A stretch of DNA of 64,000 bases from assembly GCF_007050985.1 (NCBI RefSeq), contig NZ_VHSF01000001.1:1116001-1180000 (forward strand), in the 5' to 3' direction. The position numbers and the translations under genes were made by a program. Below the pieces are notes generated by a model that was given only the letters and a program-made list of their open reading frames with translations, made no database searches and had not been told where the DNA came from. The stretch is from Christiangramia sabulilitoris (GTDB taxonomy: Bacteria > Bacteroidota > Bacteroidia > Flavobacteriales > Flavobacteriaceae). Shown here one piece after another: positions 18,629-28,757 of this stretch (its first letter is position 1; the number at the start of each line of letters is the position of its first letter).

Positions 18629-19243
18629 TTAATTTTCAGACTTTTTCTCTTTTGGGAATGCTCTTTTGTTGAACAATAACAACATAGCCACTCCAACGCT
18701 TATTGCAGAATCTGCAATATTAAAGACCGGTTCAAAGAAAGTGAAATATTTTCCACCCCAGAACGGGATCCACTCGGGTAAATAGCCCTTCCAAAGAGGG
18801 AAATAAAGCATGTCTACGACCTTCCCATGGAAAAGAGAACTGTAGCCTCCACCTTTCGGTAAAAAGCTCGCTACCTGCCCGTAACTGTCGTTGAAGATAA
18901 TTCCATAGAAAACCGAATCTATAATGTTACCAAAAGCTCCGGCAAAGATCAGGGCAATAGAGATTATAAGAATCCTTGAACCTCCTTTTTTCACTGAATC
19001 CCATAACCAGTATCCAATACCCACAATGGCAATAAGACGAAAAAGGGTTAAGGCTAATTTCCCGTATTCCCCAGGTATTTTAGTACCCCAGGCCATACCT
19101 TCGTTCTCTACAAAAAGAATTCTGAACCAGTCAAAAACCTCGATTTCTTCCCCTAAGGCAAAATTAGTTTTAATATATAACTTGGAAATTTGATCTATTA
19201 AAAGGACCAAAATGATAAGTATTCCTGCTTTTTTAAGGGACAT
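18629..19243 (-). CDS. lspA: Lipoprotein signal peptidase (signal peptidase II)
   Basis: Inner-membrane aspartyl protease that removes signal peptides from diacylglyceryl-modified prolipoproteins. It has 204 aa, longer than the roughly 165 of E. coli because of an extra loop between the catalytic motifs (about residues 115-165), as is common in Bacteroidota. Four hydrophobic segments are visible. The catalytic motifs are GAFGNIIDSVFYG (first Asp; Ser replaces the usual Arg after it) and FNIADSAISVGV (second Asp). It is convergent with the response-regulator gene. Confidence 0.93.
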   Translation of the reverse strand: MSLKKAGILIILVLLIDQISKLYIKTNFALGEEIEVFDWFRILFVENEGMAWGTKIPGEYGKLALTLFRLIAIVGIGYWLWDSVKKGGSRILIISIALIFAGAFGNIIDSVFYGIIFNDSYGQVASFLPKGGGYSSLFHGKVVDMLYFPLWKGYLPEWIPFWGGKYFTFFEPVFNIADSAISVGVAMLLLFNKRAFPKEKKSEN

Positions 19244-19282
19244 GGATCTTTTTTGTTTGAAAACGGGTCAAAAATACTAATA

Positions 19283-19903
19283 TTATTTAGTTTTTCGCAC
19301 CATAATGTTGCCGTCTATACTGGCGAGTTTTAACGGATTTCGACCAGGTAGAAATTCAGGAATATCCACGCGGCCATTTCTACTGCTGGCCTCGATCATT
19401 CCTGTTGAAGTTTCTACGTGAATATAACCCGAGAATGTATTAACCACGGCACTCCCGGTAAATTCAAGAAGTTTGCAGTAACCCTGTTTTAATTCAGCAA
19501 AGATGGATTCGAATTTCCCTGAGCAGTGCAGTGAAGCTATATTAGATTGAACATTTACCTGTAATCCCGAAGGAACCTCCATTTCAATTTCCAGTGAAAA
19601 AACCTTATGTGCACTCAATTTATCATAGCCGCCTCTAAGTTCTTCAGGGTATTGAGTAGAGATCGTCAGGATATTTCCGGCTATTTCTGAATTTACAATA
19701 ATCCGGTTAAAATATTCTCCCTCAGAATGGGTCCTTATTTTTATATGGCTGGTATTGGTAGAAATTATCCTGATAAGATAAACCTCATCTGTCTCTATCT
19801 GGATATTTTGAATCTCTGAAGCGTCTATAACCTCAGCTGTATCTTTCTGCGAAAAAACTACCGAACTAAAAAGCAAACTAATCAAAAGCAACGTCTTCAC
19901 CAT
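19283..19903 (-). CDS. Secreted protein, DUF4097/GIN-domain-like beta-helix
   Basis: About 206 aa. The start is placed at the Met of MVKTLLLISLLFSSVVFSQ, which gives a clean signal peptide; an ATG three codons upstream is also possible. The mature part is rich in beta strands with the pattern seen in DUF4097/head-GIN adhesin-like proteins (LEIEMEVPSGLQVNVQSN, then FSGYIHVETSTGMIEASSRNG, then LASIDGNIMVRKTK). Such domains are typically periplasmic or surface proteins of unknown function. No enzymatic motif. It lies downstream of the dksA-like gene but is separated from it by a strong hairpin, so it probably has its own promoter or is expressed by read-through. Confidence 0.65.
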   Translation of the reverse strand: MVKTLLLISLLFSSVVFSQKDTAEVIDASEIQNIQIETDEVYLIRIISTNTSHIKIRTHSEGEYFNRIIVNSEIAGNILTISTQYPEELRGGYDKLSAHKVFSLEIEMEVPSGLQVNVQSNIASLHCSGKFESIFAELKQGYCKLLEFTGSAVVNTFSGYIHVETSTGMIEASSRNGRVDIPEFLPGRNPLKLASIDGNIMVRKTK

Positions 19904-19920
19904 CTTTGCCAATAAAAGTA

Positions 19921-19952
19921 AAACGTCCGGACGTAATTATCCGGACGTTTTT
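19921..19952 (-). terminator. Strong hairpin terminator after the dksA-like gene
   Basis: AAACGTCCGGA and TCCGGACGTTT form a perfect 11-bp stem with an 8-nt loop. T-rich tracts lie on both sides, so it could work in either direction. It lies 21 nt after the dksA-like stop. Confidence 0.75.
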
Positions 19953-19972
19953 AAATTCTTAAAATTTACAGG

Positions 19973-20356
19973 TTAGCGCTGCATGTTCTTAGCCTCAATG
20001 CTAAGAGTTGCATGCGGAACAAGGAGTAATCTTTCTTTAGCGATAAGCTTCCCGGTAACTCTGCATATACCATAAGTCTTATTCTCGATGCGCATCAACG
20101 CATTCTTAAGATCTCTGATAAACTTTTCCTGACGAATAGCCAGCTGGGAATTCGCTTCTTTACTCATTGTCTCACTTCCTTCTTCAAAAGCTTTAAATGT
20201 TGGAGAGGTATCATCTGTACCATTATTTCCATCATTCTTGTAAGCATTTTGATAGAGCTCAAGTTGTTCCTGCGCTTTCTCGATCTTCTTTTTGATCAGA
20301 GCCTTAAACTCTGCCAGATCGGCATCACTGTAACGTTCTTTTACATCTGTAGACAT
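19973..20356 (-). CDS. DksA/TraR-family protein lacking the zinc cysteines
   Basis: 127 aa. It has a coiled-coil N-terminal part (about 10-95, many Lys/Glu) followed by the C-terminal globular region YGICRVTGKLIAKERL. DksA proteins enter the RNA polymerase secondary channel and, with ppGpp, alter transcription initiation. In E. coli DksA four Cys bind zinc; at the equivalent positions this protein has C98, T101, S119 and A122, so only one remains and no zinc site is expected. The coiled-coil tip region (around NGTDDTSP) keeps acidic residues. It lies 2 nt after ileS, in one operon. Confidence 0.88.
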   Translation of the reverse strand: MSTDVKERYSDADLAEFKALIKKKIEKAQEQLELYQNAYKNDGNNGTDDTSPTFKAFEEGSETMSKEANSQLAIRQEKFIRDLKNALMRIENKTYGICRVTGKLIAKERLLLVPHATLSIEAKNMQR

Positions 20357-20358
20357 GG

Positions 20359-23300
20359 CTAATGTTTTTTAATAAACAATTTGGTGGCAACTTCATCAAA
20401 TTCGACTTCAGCACCTTCATCTACCACCTCTGCAAATTCGAGTGTTGCAGTTAATGTTTCGTTTTTAATATAAGTTATATTATCGTTAACGGCATCCTCG
20501 ATTATACCGTCCTTTTGTAGGGTAACATCTATTGTATCAGTCACTTCGTAGCCTGAATCCTTTCGGAGGTTCTGGATCCTGTTCACCAATTCCCTAGCAA
20601 CACCTTCCTTTTTCAACTCCGGACTGATACTAACGTCCAGTGCTACTGTTAAGCCACCATTACTGGCAACTAACCATCCTTCAATATCCTGAGAGGATAT
20701 CTCCACTTCTTCAAGAGACAATTTAACAAAATTTTTGTTTATTTCTATCTCTATTTCCCCTTTGCGTTCAATTTCAGAAATTTCTTCTGCGCCAAACTGA
20801 CCTATCTTACTGACAATCAGCTTTATATCTTTTCCAAATCTAGGTCCTAAAACTCTAAAATTAGGCTTTATCTGCTTCACTAGCAGGCCGGAAGCATCAT
20901 CAATTATTTGGATTTCCTTAACATTTACTTCAGATTTGATCAAATCTTCCACTGCTTCGATCTCTTTTTTCTGAGTTTCGTCAAGTACCGGTATCATTAT
21001 TCTTTGCAATGGCTGACGCACTTTGATCATCTCCTTTTTACGCAGTGAAAGCACTAAAGAAGAGATGGTTTGAGCTTTCTCCATCTTCCTTTCCAAAGAT
21101 TTATCAACAAATTTTGGTTCATAAACCGGGAAATCAGCGATATGCACAGATTCTGATGAATCTCTACCTGTGGCCGTATTCAGGTCTTTAAATAACCTAT
21201 CCATAAAGAACGGCGCTACCGGAGCTCCTAATTTCGCAACCGTCTCCAGGCAGGTATAAAGAGTTTGATAAGCAGAGATCTTATCCTGCTCATAATCTCC
21301 CTTCCAGAATCTTCTCCTGCTTAATCTAACAAACCAGTTACTAAGGTTCTCCTGAACGAATTCTGAAATTGCCCTGGTCGCTTTAGTTGGCTCATAATCG
21401 GCATAGAACTTATCTACTTTATCAATAAGCGTATGCAATTCTGAAAGTATCCACCGGTCTATTTCGGGTCTTTGCTCTAAAGCTACATCATCTTCAGCAT
21501 AACTGAATTCATCGATATTAGCATATAGCGTAAAGAATGAATAAGTATTGTATAAGGTTCCGAAGAATTTACGCTGAACCTCTCCAATTCCCTCTATATC
21601 GAATTTTAAATTATCCCAAGGATTCGCATTGGAAATCATGTACCAGCGCGTAGCATCTGGTCCAAAGGCTGCAAGGGTCTCGAACGGGTCTACCGCATTC
21701 CCCAGGCGCTTGGACATTTTCTGACCTTTCTTGTCCAGTACCAGTCCATTAGAAACCACATTTTTGTATGCAACATCATCAAAGATCATAGTTGCGATAG
21801 CATGTAAAGTATAGAACCAGCCACGTGTCTGGTCTACCCCTTCTGCTATAAAATCGGCTTTACGCCATTTATCTTCTACTTTTTCCTTGTTCTCGAAAGG
21901 ATAATGCCATTGCGAATATGGCATAGAACCGGAATCAAACCAAACATCAATAAGGTCTGCCTCACGTTTCATCGGTTTACCAGAATCTGAAACAAGGGTA
22001 ATACCATCTACCACATTCTTATGAAGATCTACCTTTTCGTAGTTCTCCTCGCTCATATTACCCGGCTCAAAGTCTTCGAAAATATCTTTCTCAAGAACTC
22101 CTGCCTCAACGGCTTTCGCCATTTCTTCCTTAAGCTGAGCTACAGAACCAATTACCTTTACTTCTACTCCATCTTCGGTTCTCCAAATTGGTAATGGGAT
22201 TCCCCAGTACCGGCTACGGCTTAGGTTCCAGTCATTGGCATTTGCCAGCCAGTTTCCAAAACGCCCCTCACCGGTAGATTTTGGTTTCCAGTTAATGGTC
22301 TGGTTTAGCTCATGCATTCTGTCCTTGAATTCGGTCACTTTAATAAACCATGAATCCAATGGATAATATAATACAGGCTTATCTGTTCTCCAGCAATTTG
22401 GGTAGCTGTGAACATATTTTTCCACTTTAAAGGCCCTGTTCTCTTCTTTTAATTTAATGGCGATCTCAACATCTACAGATTTCTCCGGAGCCTGTCCTTC
22501 GTCATAATATTCATTCTTCACATACTTCCCGGCCAGTTCACCCATTTCTGGTCTGAACTTTCCCTGAAGATCTACAAGAGGAACTAAATTTCCATTCTCA
22601 TCTTTAACCAGGAGTGGCGGCACTTCAGGAGTTGCCTGTTTGGCCACCAGGGCATCGTCTGCACCAAAGGTTGGCGCGGTATGCACGATACCGGTACCAT
22701 CTTCTGTAGTTACAAAATCTCCGGAAATTATTCTGAAGGCGTTTTCAGGATTATCATTTGGCTGGGCATACGGCAGTAATTGCTCATATTTGATCCCAAC
22801 AAGATCTTTTCCGGGAAAACTTTCTCCAATTAAATAAGGGATCTTCTTGTCCTCTTTTGAATAGGAATTCAGATCTTCTTCAGATTCTGCTTTTCTGAAT
22901 TTCTTATCGAATTGCTTTTCAGCAAGCTCCTTCGCCACGATAATACTAACCGGCTCGAAGGTATATTGATTGTAGGTTCTTACTGCAACGTAGTCGATCT
23001 TAGGACCAACGGTTAATGCGGTATTCGAAGGCAGGGTCCATGGAGTTGTGGTCCATGCAATAAAATACAAATTCGGAATTTCCTTTAGAAAATCAGGAAG
23101 TGTATCTTCTTTTACTTTGAACATTGCCGTCACCGTGGTATCGGTTACGTCCTGATAAGTGCCGGGCTGGTTAAGCTCATGGGAGCTCAAACCTGTTCCC
23201 GCTTTTGGTGAATAAGGCTGAATGGTGTAGCCTTTATAGATAAGATCCTTTTTATAGATCTCAGAAAGCAGCCACCAGACTGTTTCCATATATTTGGACT

Positions 23301-23769
23301 TATAGGTAATGTATGGATCTTCCATATCTACCCAATAACCCATCTTTTTGGTAAGGTCATTCCAGACATCGGTATAACGCATCACCGCATTTTTGCAGGC
23401 TTCGTTATATTTTTCAACGCTTATTTTGGTTCCAATATCTTCCTTAGTGATTCCAAGTTCTTTTTCCACTCCAAGCTCGATAGGAAGACCATGAGTATCC
23501 CACCCTGCTTTTCGTTTAACCTGAAATCCTTTTTGAGTCTTATAACGGCAAAAAATATCTTTGATAGAACGAGCCATCACATGATGAATTCCCGGCAAAC
23601 CATTTGCTGAAGGAGGACCTTCAAAAAATATATAAGGTTCTTTTCCTTCGCGGGTAGATACGCTCTTGTCGAAAATATCATTCTCTTCCCAATAATTTAG
23701 GATTTCTTCTGCCACTTTAGGCAGGTCAAGACCTTTGTATTCAGGGAATTTTTTGCTCATTTTATCCAT
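20359..23769 (-). CDS. ileS: Isoleucyl-tRNA synthetase (type 2, GXHH variant)
   Basis: Charges tRNA-Ile with isoleucine and edits valine. It has 1136 aa, the long eukaryote-like type-2 form, as opposed to the roughly 940-aa bacterial type 1. The HIGH-class signature region reads SANGLPGIHHVMARS: the usual HxGH is swapped to G60-I-H-H63. The second signature is KKGQKMSKRLGN (KMSKR). The editing domain (TTTPWTLPSNTALTVGP, DGTGIVHTAPTFGADD) is intact, and a long anticodon-binding and C-terminal extension follows. Type-2 enzymes are generally less sensitive to mupirocin. It is followed 2 nt later by the dksA-like gene. A second Met four codons in (MSKKF) is an alternative start. Confidence 0.96.
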   Translation of the reverse strand: MDKMSKKFPEYKGLDLPKVAEEILNYWEENDIFDKSVSTREGKEPYIFFEGPPSANGLPGIHHVMARSIKDIFCRYKTQKGFQVKRKAGWDTHGLPIELGVEKELGITKEDIGTKISVEKYNEACKNAVMRYTDVWNDLTKKMGYWVDMEDPYITYKSKYMETVWWLLSEIYKKDLIYKGYTIQPYSPKAGTGLSSHELNQPGTYQDVTDTTVTAMFKVKEDTLPDFLKEIPNLYFIAWTTTPWTLPSNTALTVGPKIDYVAVRTYNQYTFEPVSIIVAKELAEKQFDKKFRKAESEEDLNSYSKEDKKIPYLIGESFPGKDLVGIKYEQLLPYAQPNDNPENAFRIISGDFVTTEDGTGIVHTAPTFGADDALVAKQATPEVPPLLVKDENGNLVPLVDLQGKFRPEMGELAGKYVKNEYYDEGQAPEKSVDVEIAIKLKEENRAFKVEKYVHSYPNCWRTDKPVLYYPLDSWFIKVTEFKDRMHELNQTINWKPKSTGEGRFGNWLANANDWNLSRSRYWGIPLPIWRTEDGVEVKVIGSVAQLKEEMAKAVEAGVLEKDIFEDFEPGNMSEENYEKVDLHKNVVDGITLVSDSGKPMKREADLIDVWFDSGSMPYSQWHYPFENKEKVEDKWRKADFIAEGVDQTRGWFYTLHAIATMIFDDVAYKNVVSNGLVLDKKGQKMSKRLGNAVDPFETLAAFGPDATRWYMISNANPWDNLKFDIEGIGEVQRKFFGTLYNTYSFFTLYANIDEFSYAEDDVALEQRPEIDRWILSELHTLIDKVDKFYADYEPTKATRAISEFVQENLSNWFVRLSRRRFWKGDYEQDKISAYQTLYTCLETVAKLGAPVAPFFMDRLFKDLNTATGRDSSESVHIADFPVYEPKFVDKSLERKMEKAQTISSLVLSLRKKEMIKVRQPLQRIMIPVLDETQKKEIEAVEDLIKSEVNVKEIQIIDDASGLLVKQIKPNFRVLGPRFGKDIKLIVSKIGQFGAEEISEIERKGEIEIEINKNFVKLSLEEVEISSQDIEGWLVASNGGLTVALDVSISPELKKEGVARELVNRIQNLRKDSGYEVTDTIDVTLQKDGIIEDAVNDNITYIKNETLTATLEFAEVVDEGAEVEFDEVATKLFIKKH

Positions 23770-23899
23770 TTTTCAAATGATGTGCGAAAATAAGGATTTT
23801 AAACAAAAGATGATATTATTCTAAGCTAAAATACATGTGGATTAATTCTGACAGGAATCCTTAATCCCCTGGAGATTAACACATTTTAAAAATACCAGG

Positions 23900-26299
23900 T
23901 TAAAAGGTATAGGAAAGCGCCAGGATTAGATTTCTCCCGGCAGAGGCAATACCCGATGAATAGGTGCGGTAGCGCTGATCTGTAATATTTTCTATGGAAG
24001 CGGTAGCGAGCCAGTTAGCATTCAATTCATACTGCCCGGTTAGATTCAAGGTATACCATGCCGGCGAGTAAGGATTCCCATTCTCATCCAGGGCATACAG
24101 GTAAGCTTTATCCTGTTCTCCGGGCGCAAGATCCTCAAAATCGAACTGCCCGTTATATTCAGCAAAAAGATCAAATTTCAATCTTCTTTTATTCCAGATC
24201 AAATGGGTATTTCCAAATAAAGGGGCAGCATGTCTCAAAGGCACATACTCTCCACCTTCATTTTCTTCCCCATGGGTATAACTGAATTGGGACTTTAACC
24301 TGAGCGCAACAGAAAAATCTACTTCCAAACCAGCTTCAACCCCATAAACATAGGCATTGGCCACGTTCTGAATAGCCTGTACCCGGCTTAGCTCTCCCTG
24401 ATATTCAATTTCTGTTTCTCCGTTTAAATTAAAATCACGGCGTACCATGGCATTTTCCAGGTAAGTATAATACCCTGTAAGGGCCAGGCGAATATTTTCG
24501 TTGAAATTGAAGTCGGCTCCAAGTTCAGCATTGTAGGCATATTCAGATCTAAGATTTGGATTAGGAACTACTACAGATCCAGGTTCGGAATCAAATATCT
24601 TCCCTATATCATCGATATTTGGAGCACGAAATGCGGTTGAAAGGCCAAGTCTCCAGCCCACAAAATCATTTTGCCTCCAGTTTATACCCAGGCTTCCCGT
24701 TAAAGCACCGGTATTGATATCTGCATTTTCAAAGGGAAAATCATAGAAGCGGTGAGAGAAATCTGCATCTATTAAAATATAATTATACCTGAAACCCGAT
24801 TGCAAGGATAGATCTTCCCTCAACTTCCATTGATAACTGGAATAAAAGGCCATGGATTGCCACATGGAAGCATCGGGATACCTGCTGGCAGTTTCCCCTG
24901 TGTCTAAGGTTTGGATATCGCGAAATCTTCCCTCTGAAGAAACTTTATTCAACACATATTCTAACCCGTAAAACAGTTTACTATTACCAAAATCTTTCTC
25001 AAAATCAAGGTTACCAGACCAGGCATCTACATTTTCTTCGGTGGTAAAAAGTATATTCTCTCCAAAATTCCGGTCATTCCTGCTTTCGCCAAAATTTTGA
25101 TATGCCGCGGTGAACTGTACCCGGTCATAAATTTGAGAATCACTTCTGTGATTGATATTGAAACTTCCAAAGAACCATTTCTGGGGACCATAGTACCACT
25201 CGGCAGCGCGAAACACTCCATCCCGCTTGCGGTAAAGTCTGTCATAACGCGGAAAATCTGAGGTCTCTGAATAGATAATACCAAGATTAAAATCCCAGTC
25301 TTTGGAGGGCATATATTTTATTTTCTGAAGCAGATTTATTTGTTCATAACCCGTAGGTTTTTGAACCAGCGGATCCTCATTCCTTACCATCACATCCACC
25401 CCATTTTCCTGAACCGTATATTCCCTTCGAAGGTAATCATCCGGACCATGCTCTCCCATTTTGAGATCACCAAAATCCGAATAGGTAAGCCCAGACCTGA
25501 AAGCCCAGTTTTCCCGACCGATATTCACATCTGCATGGACCGTATTTTCATTATTCGCGGTAGAGAACCGGGTATAAATATTTCCTGAAACAGAGGCACC
25601 TTCCTTAAAACTGAAATTCGGCTTCAGGGTAAAGAAATTCAAGACGCCTCCAATAGCATCACTTCCATAAATCACAGAACCCGGACCAAGGATAACCTCG
25701 GCACTCTCAACCATAAGAGGATCTACAGAAATGACATTTTGCAAGTTTCCGCTTCTGAAAATAGCAGAATTCATACGAACCCCATCCACGGTTAAAAGCA
25801 GTCTGTTTGTTGAGAATCCTCTTATCATGGGGCTTCCGCCTCCCAATTGGCTCTTTTGCACAAAAACCTGCCCGGTACTTTCCAGTAAATCTGCAGAGGT
25901 TTGCGGACTCACCATTTTGATTTCTGAAGGGGAAATACTTACTATTTTCTGGGGGATCTCATTTTTTTTCAATTTAAACCTGGCTACAGAAAGGGTTACC
26001 TGGTCAAGTTGATTTTCACTTGAATGCAACAACACGATATTGCTGTTATTAACGATTTCCCGTTTTCTGCGGTAAGCTTCCAGATAATATGGCGAGCTAA
26101 AAATGATCACCTCAGTATCTGAAAAATCTGAAATATCTGCTTTCCCGGATTCACCGGTAATAATAGATACAGATCTGTCCTTATTGTAAATCGCTACCTC
26201 CTTTACCGGCTGCCCGGTACTATTATCCAGAACGGTAATTTCCTGTGCTGAAGAAAAATTGAAAATTAAAGTAAATAAGAAAAGTAGTGTTAATCGCAT
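23900..26299 (-). CDS. TonB-dependent outer-membrane receptor
   Basis: 799 aa. Signal peptide (MRLTLLFLFTLIFNFSSAQ), a short carboxypeptidase-like domain (about 20-85), a plug (about 110-225) with QVFVQKSQLGGGSPMIRGF and VILGPGSVIYGSDAIGGVLN, and a barrel ending AGRNLILALSYTF. The plug matches the heme/vitamin/iron-chelate receptor group in style (GGGSPMIRGFSTNRLLLTVDGVRMN), but the substrate cannot be named from sequence. It starts on the base after the recO stop, so the two are co-transcribed even though their functions look unrelated. Confidence 0.9.
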   Translation of the reverse strand: MRLTLLFLFTLIFNFSSAQEITVLDNSTGQPVKEVAIYNKDRSVSIITGESGKADISDFSDTEVIIFSSPYYLEAYRRKREIVNNSNIVLLHSSENQLDQVTLSVARFKLKKNEIPQKIVSISPSEIKMVSPQTSADLLESTGQVFVQKSQLGGGSPMIRGFSTNRLLLTVDGVRMNSAIFRSGNLQNVISVDPLMVESAEVILGPGSVIYGSDAIGGVLNFFTLKPNFSFKEGASVSGNIYTRFSTANNENTVHADVNIGRENWAFRSGLTYSDFGDLKMGEHGPDDYLRREYTVQENGVDVMVRNEDPLVQKPTGYEQINLLQKIKYMPSKDWDFNLGIIYSETSDFPRYDRLYRKRDGVFRAAEWYYGPQKWFFGSFNINHRSDSQIYDRVQFTAAYQNFGESRNDRNFGENILFTTEENVDAWSGNLDFEKDFGNSKLFYGLEYVLNKVSSEGRFRDIQTLDTGETASRYPDASMWQSMAFYSSYQWKLREDLSLQSGFRYNYILIDADFSHRFYDFPFENADINTGALTGSLGINWRQNDFVGWRLGLSTAFRAPNIDDIGKIFDSEPGSVVVPNPNLRSEYAYNAELGADFNFNENIRLALTGYYTYLENAMVRRDFNLNGETEIEYQGELSRVQAIQNVANAYVYGVEAGLEVDFSVALRLKSQFSYTHGEENEGGEYVPLRHAAPLFGNTHLIWNKRRLKFDLFAEYNGQFDFEDLAPGEQDKAYLYALDENGNPYSPAWYTLNLTGQYELNANWLATASIENITDQRYRTYSSGIASAGRNLILALSYTF

Positions 26300-27019
26300 T
26301 TAACCGAAAATTTCATTTAAAACGCTTAAAGATTTTGGTTTGCGAAAACCTTCAATATGCAGACTATAGTACAAAAGCAGCATATTGAGAAAATCATTGC
26401 GTGAAGTCTGATTCAATTTTATGTTAGCTAAGGCATCAAAATCAGTGCCCAAGAGACTTTTCAGCAAATCTACATTTTTACCTTCTATACAGTAATCATT
26501 CGTTGAAATTTCCTGGAACACCCCGTCCAGTAAATTGAAAACAGGCAGGTCTCTCCATTCTGTCTCTGGTTGAAAACCCAAATACCTGGTAAGATTCAAC
26601 AAAAACAATAAATGAAAATTTGCGATACGTTCTGAGGTATCAAGAACGCCAAGGCTATACTCGAGATATTGAAAAAGCGGCTCATTGCTTTCTTCTTCCT
26701 GAATGGTATTCCGCAGCATTTCAGCCAGGAACATGCTCATTGCCTGCTTCACGGGATGCGTGTGCAAGGTCTGGTAATTCCCAATAACCCGAGCTTCCTT
26801 GAGATATTCCATCTTTCCGCCGCCACGATGATTGGCAACAATGTCTAGCTGCGTAAGACTCTGGAACATTGACGCTTTAAATTTCCCTTTTTTAGACTTC
26901 AAAACCCCCTTTAGCATATAGGTACACAACCCATCTGAAAGAGTATATGCCTTGACAATAAGATCTGCCTCAGCATACTTTAAAGCGCTAATTATTATTG
27001 CTTTGGTTTGAATGAGCAT
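26300..27019 (-). CDS. recO: DNA repair protein RecO
   Basis: 239 aa. With RecR, RecO loads RecA on SSB-coated single-stranded DNA in the RecFOR pathway. The N-terminal OB-fold reads MLIQTKAIIISALKYAEADLIVKAY, followed by the helical RecO C-terminal region (LYSLGVL-like sequence, here LEYSLGVLDTSERIANFHLLFL, then GFQPE). The C-terminal Cys zinc finger found in many RecO proteins is absent, as in other Bacteroidota. The TonB-receptor gene follows without gap. A palindromic repeat lies just upstream. Confidence 0.9.
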   Translation of the reverse strand: MLIQTKAIIISALKYAEADLIVKAYTLSDGLCTYMLKGVLKSKKGKFKASMFQSLTQLDIVANHRGGGKMEYLKEARVIGNYQTLHTHPVKQAMSMFLAEMLRNTIQEEESNEPLFQYLEYSLGVLDTSERIANFHLLFLLNLTRYLGFQPETEWRDLPVFNLLDGVFQEISTNDYCIEGKNVDLLKSLLGTDFDALANIKLNQTSRNDFLNMLLLYYSLHIEGFRKPKSLSVLNEIFG

Positions 27020-27049
27020 TCAGAAAATTTGACGTGAATTTATAAAAAA

Positions 27050-27190
27050 AGAGACCGTTTAAAAAGCCTTTTTTCGTCAAGCTGCCCCGACGCATCGGGA
27101 GTTTCAGCTTTTAATTGAATTAGATCTTCAATTATTAATATCCTGAAATAAAACCAGGACGACGTTTTCTTGACTTATTAAACGGCCTCT
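27050..27190. repeat. MITE/REP-like palindromic element between gdhA and recO
   Basis: A 141-bp element with near-perfect 13-nt terminal inverted repeats (27050-27062 AGAGACCGTTTAA against 27178-27190, complement AGAGGCCGTTTAA; 12 of 13 match). Internal hairpins include CCCGA-CGCA-TCGGG at 27086-27099, framed by AAGCTG and CAGCTT. Read on the minus strand, it ends in a T-run and probably also terminates the gdhA transcript. I recall similar flavobacterial intergenic repeats with GTCAAGCTG and related motifs, but copy number must be tested. Confidence 0.6.
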
Positions 27191-27211
27191 CCGTTATCTT
27201 GAAATAGTGAG

Positions 27212-28588
<1,377 letters not shown>

Positions 28589-28605
28589 TTATCCAAATAC
28601 TGCCG

Positions 28606-28613
28606 CAAATATA
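28606..28613 (-). promoter_or_regulatory. Candidate -7 box for gdhA
   Basis: The complement reads TATATTTG, an exact TAnnTTTG match, about 50 nt upstream of the chosen gdhA start. No clear -33 TTG is seen. Confidence 0.4.
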
Positions 28614-28727
28614 AATATTCTCTAAGGATTAAAACTTTCATTTTATCATTTGATATAAAATTAACTTTTATCTTAAAAGTCCCCCGGAATACTAATGCCA
28701 TTAGAAATTTCGTTATTGTAGTTTTGC

Positions 28728-28735
28728 TATATTTG
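28728..28735 (+). promoter_or_regulatory. Candidate -7 box for the THC0290_0291-family gene
   Basis: TATATTTG matches TAnnTTTG and lies 22 nt upstream of the ATG at 28758. The -33 region shows only an imperfect TTTCG. Confidence 0.4.
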
Positions 28736-28757
28736 TTGATACTACTAGGCAATACTC

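Noticed and set aside
23900-27019. Functional link between recO and the TonB receptor
   Set aside because: They share an operon, but no role of RecO in uptake is known; the co-transcription may be incidental.
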